From Dasania phycosphaerae (GTDB lineage: Bacteria; Pseudomonadota; Gammaproteobacteria; Pseudomonadales; Dasaniaceae), in contig NZ_JAPTGG010000002.1 in the NCBI RefSeq assembly GCF_026891035.1, forward strand, positions 310,001-374,000: a DNA stretch of 64,000 nt, read 5' to 3'. Position 1 is the first letter of the stretch. Each line of letters begins with the position of its first letter. Made by a program: the position numbers and the translations under genes. The notes under the pieces are model-generated. The model saw only the letters and a list, made by a program, of their open reading frames with translations, was not told the DNA's origin and did not search any database. Positions 61,959 through 64,000 of the stretch are shown one piece after another.

Positions 61959-61990
61959 CAAGCGACTAACTTAAAAAGTGTAGTCGCTTG
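61959..61990 (-). terminator. Hairpin/terminator between tig and clpP
   Basis: CAAGCGACTA (61959-61968) and TAGTCGCTTG (61981-61990) form a perfect 10-bp stem with a 12-base loop. On the minus strand the stem is followed by ATTTTTAT, so it can end the tig transcript at least in part. Confidence 0.78.
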
Positions 61991-62016
61991 AACGATTGAG
62001 CATTAATAAGGTGGGC

Positions 62017-63357
62017 TTATTCAGCCTCACCATCTTCAGGCTCTGGCGGCGCTGCTGGCGCCAGCACCTCGTCATAGGTGCTATCTTTCTCAGTCACCTT
62101 AGACTCTGACAATATATGCTCAACCACCATATCTTCAACTACCATAGACTCAACTTGCTGTAGTTGCTGTGGGTTACCATAGTAATAATTGATAACTTCT
62201 TGTGGGTCTTCGTAAGTAGACGCGAAGCCTTCAATAGTTTCTTTTACCTTGGCGGCATCCGCTTTGATTTCTTTGGCGTTGATTAATTCATTAAGAATCA
62301 AACCTAACTTGACACGACGCTCGGCCTGCTCTTGGAACATATCATCAGGTAGCAATGAGTCTAAATCCAGGTTTTGAGCACCGCCGCCAAACTGCTGCAC
62401 CATTTGCTGACGCAAAACTTTGATCTCTTCTTTAGCCAAAGCTTTAGGCACTTGAATTTCAGCGTGTAGTTCTAAAAGCGAGTCCATAACCTGATTTTTG
62501 GTTTTAGACTTAGCAGCGTTTTCCAGCTCGCGCTCCATGTTTTCGCGCACGTCGGCTAAAAACTTCTCTTCACCGCCTTCGCTAACGCCAAACTTGGCAA
62601 AAAACTCATCATTTAACTCAGCAGGCTGTTTTTCGCTTACTGTATTTACCGTAACTTTGAACTCTACTGCAGCGCCTTTAAGCTCTTCTGAGTGATATTC
62701 TTCTGGGAAGGTTAACGCTAAGACTTTTTCTTCGCCGGCTTTCATGCCTACGATACCGGCCTCAAAGCCTGGAATCATTTGGTTAGAGCCCAGTGTCAAA
62801 TCAGAGCCTTCGGCACTGCCGCCCTCAAAAGCCACACCATCTTTGGTGCCAGCGTAATCGATATTAACCTTGTCGCCATCGGCAGCTGCGCGCTCAACCA
62901 CTACGAACTCGCCCTGCTGCTCACGTAGGGTGTTAACCATTTTTTCTACGTCAGCGTCTTCAACTTTGGCATTTAGTTTTTCAACTTCTATGCTCGCAAA
63001 AGACTTAAGTTCTATTTCGGGGAAAACTTCAAAGGTGGCAACGTACTCTAAGTCTTTACCTTCTTCGGCAGTCTTAGTTTCAATTTCAGGCATGCCAGCA
63101 GGCTTTAGCTTTTCCTGCACTACCGCTTCGCTGAAAGTTTGATTCATGACTTCGCCTAATACTTCCTGGCGCACGCCAGCACCAAAGCGCTGCTTTAGTA
63201 CACGCATAGGCACTTTGCCCTTGCGGAAACCGTCGATACGTACAGTACCGGCTGCTTTTTGTAGACGGGTGTTCACTTCGCTATCTATGCGATCTGCGGG
63301 CACACCAATAGTTAAACGACGCTCTAAGCCTGAAGTCGTTTGAATCGAAACTTGCAT
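62017..63357 (-). CDS. tig: Trigger factor
   Basis: Trigger factor (446 aa from the ATG at 63357) binds nascent chains at the ribosome exit. The start MQVSIQTTSGLERRLTIGVP is the family N-terminus and has GAGGA upstream; an ATG at 63444 would add 29 unlikely residues. The ribosome-docking signature GFRKGKVP is present. The FKBP-like PPIase domain follows (VNIDYAGTKDGVAFEGG, IPGFEAGIVGMKAGEEKVL, LTFPEEYHS). The C-terminal helical chaperone arms end in an acidic tail. Confidence 0.97.
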   Translation of the reverse strand: MQVSIQTTSGLERRLTIGVPADRIDSEVNTRLQKAAGTVRIDGFRKGKVPMRVLKQRFGAGVRQEVLGEVMNQTFSEAVVQEKLKPAGMPEIETKTAEEGKDLEYVATFEVFPEIELKSFASIEVEKLNAKVEDADVEKMVNTLREQQGEFVVVERAAADGDKVNIDYAGTKDGVAFEGGSAEGSDLTLGSNQMIPGFEAGIVGMKAGEEKVLALTFPEEYHSEELKGAAVEFKVTVNTVSEKQPAELNDEFFAKFGVSEGGEEKFLADVRENMERELENAAKSKTKNQVMDSLLELHAEIQVPKALAKEEIKVLRQQMVQQFGGGAQNLDLDSLLPDDMFQEQAERRVKLGLILNELINAKEIKADAAKVKETIEGFASTYEDPQEVINYYYGNPQQLQQVESMVVEDMVVEHILSESKVTEKDSTYDEVLAPAAPPEPEDGEAE

Positions 63358-63462
63358 GGGAATTCCTCTGCCGATTGAGCTGCTGCTCAGATGCGTGCCG
63401 ACTGATGCTTGAGTAGCACTGACAGCGCATCGATAAATTTGCACATATTAACTATGAATAAA

Positions 63463-63547
63463 TGGTGCGGACGGAGAGACTCGAACTCTCACACCTTGCG
63501 GCACTGGAACCTAAATCCAGCGTGTCTACCAATTTCACCACGTCCGC
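63463..63547 (-). tRNA. tRNA-Leu (anticodon UAG)
   Basis: An 85-base class II tRNA on the minus strand. Acceptor stem GCGGACG/CGTCCGC, encoded CCA, D-arm TGGTGAAATTGGTAGACACG, and anticodon stem-loop CTGGATTTAGGTTCCAG with TAG in place. The T-arm GAGAGTTCGAGTCTCTC is standard. It lies upstream of tig on the same strand, as in Pseudomonas. Confidence 0.97.
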
Positions 63548-63550
63548 TCT

Positions 63551-63627
63551 AGCTGGTCTGAATGATACTATTAAAACCAGCTCGCTGCTAGGCAGCTAAA
63601 CCTTTAATCAACTTTAACATAAGTTGA
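63551..63627. repeat. Two inverted repeats upstream of tRNA-Leu
   Basis: AGCTGGT (63551-63557)/ACCAGCT (63576-63582) and TCAACTT (63608-63614)/AAGTTGA (63621-63627). They lie where the tRNA promoter and an operator could be, but no clear -35/-10 pair was found. Confidence 0.35.
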
Positions 63628-63780
63628 TAAGCGATTGAATACACTACTAAATCAACTTTTTATCGAAGTGTGCTCGATCACAGGGGCTGCGATTATGACA
63701 AAAGCTTTGATGCGGTTCAACCATAGTTACGAAGATTTCTTATATTATTTTCAATGCTGGGTGTTTTTCACTCCAAATGA

Positions 63781-64000
63781 CTAAAAAAGCACCTTGGGAT
63801 GTGCAATTAAGAAGCAGAGCTCCTCATTGCTATTATTTTCAATCACCGCCCCACCCCAAGCCTTAGGCAAAAATACGGCTTGTTCAGCAGATAAAATCTC
63901 ATCATTTATCAGCAGCTCACCCTTAATGGCCATCAATAAGGCGTATTGCTCATTGGCCGGTAATTGAGTTTGCTGGCTGGGTTGCAGGCAGTAGCGCCTA
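63781..64000 (-). CDS. Cupin-like protein, C-terminal fragment (possibly class I mannose-6-phosphate isomerase)
   Basis: An open frame enters from the right edge and ends at TAG (63781-63783); only the last 72 residues are present. The pattern QYALLMAIKGELLINDEILS, then AEQAVFLPKAWGGAVIENNS and a final hydrophobic strand (CFLIAHPKVLF), is the usual end of a cupin beta barrel and resembles the C-terminus of class I phosphomannose isomerases. The enzyme identity cannot be settled from this part. Confidence 0.6.
   Translation of the reverse strand, partial: RRYCLQPSQQTQLPANEQYALLMAIKGELLINDEILSAEQAVFLPKAWGGAVIENNSNEELCFLIAHPKVLF

Noticed and set aside
1..64000. CRISPR array, rRNA operon, insertion sequence or prophage
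   Set aside because: No regular direct repeats with spacers, no rRNA-like sequence and no transposase, integrase or phage structural gene could be read in the window.

Overview
The window is a chromosomal segment of a Gammaproteobacterium. It carries a Na+-pumping NADH:quinone reductase (nqr) operon, which is common in marine lineages. It also keeps several gene blocks in the order known from Pseudomonas and relatives: tig-clpP-clpX-lon-hupB-ppiD, gap/mfd-csiV-MTIP...lexA, comEC-exbB-exbD-msbA-lpxK-kdsB-LMW phosphatase-murB, and lolCDE next to a PilZ gene. A marine member of the Cellvibrionales/Spongiibacteraceae type is a reasonable guess from gene order and moderate base composition; nothing in the window settles the genus.

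Layout. 1-5181 (+): the end of a TonB-dependent receptor, a terminator, then a tightly overlapping trio of penicillin-acylase-family lipoprotein, DUF485 protein and ActP-like symporter. 5437-6532 (-): pgsA and the Gly-Cys-Leu tRNA cluster, with a clear promoter in front of the tRNAs. 6581-17629 (-): uvrC, alkB, murB, a low-molecular-weight tyrosine phosphatase, kdsB, lpxK, msbA, exbD, exbB and comEC, i.e. DNA repair, peptidoglycan precursor synthesis and lipid A/LPS synthesis and export. 17724-22290: DUF2062 (+), lolE-lolD-lolC (-, lipoprotein release) and a PilZ-like protein (+). 22380-29602 (-): nqrABCDEF, apbE and nqrM; a block of three hairpins separates apbE from nqrM. 30007-32117 (-): slipin and NfeD protease. 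32316-39982: accessory DNA, visibly A/T-richer, with a split RHS locus (1706-aa RHS/FN3 protein, separately exported 278-aa RHS-core protein with an unknown tail, and a small membrane protein that may be its immunity partner) and repeat-like motifs. 39983-42635 (+): an exported M20 peptidase and an EndoG/NucA-type nuclease. 42825-53429: gap (-), mfd and csiV (+), MTIP and mscS (-), a small acidic protein and lexA (+), then a DUF1285 protein and a lipoprotein (-). 53519-63547 (-): serA, ppiD, hupB, lon, clpX, clpP, tig and a second tRNA-Leu. The last 220 bases hold the 3' end of a cupin-like gene.

Most of the window is housekeeping: envelope biogenesis, respiration, repair/SOS and protein quality control. 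The least explained part is the split RHS cluster at 32.7-39.3 kb and the palindromic repeat families scattered at 22.7, 32.9, 41.8 and 42.75 kb. Regulatory sites that can be read directly include two tandem SOS boxes over the lexA promoter, a sigma-32-like promoter before lon, sigma-70 promoters before the tRNA cluster and hupB, and several intrinsic terminators.
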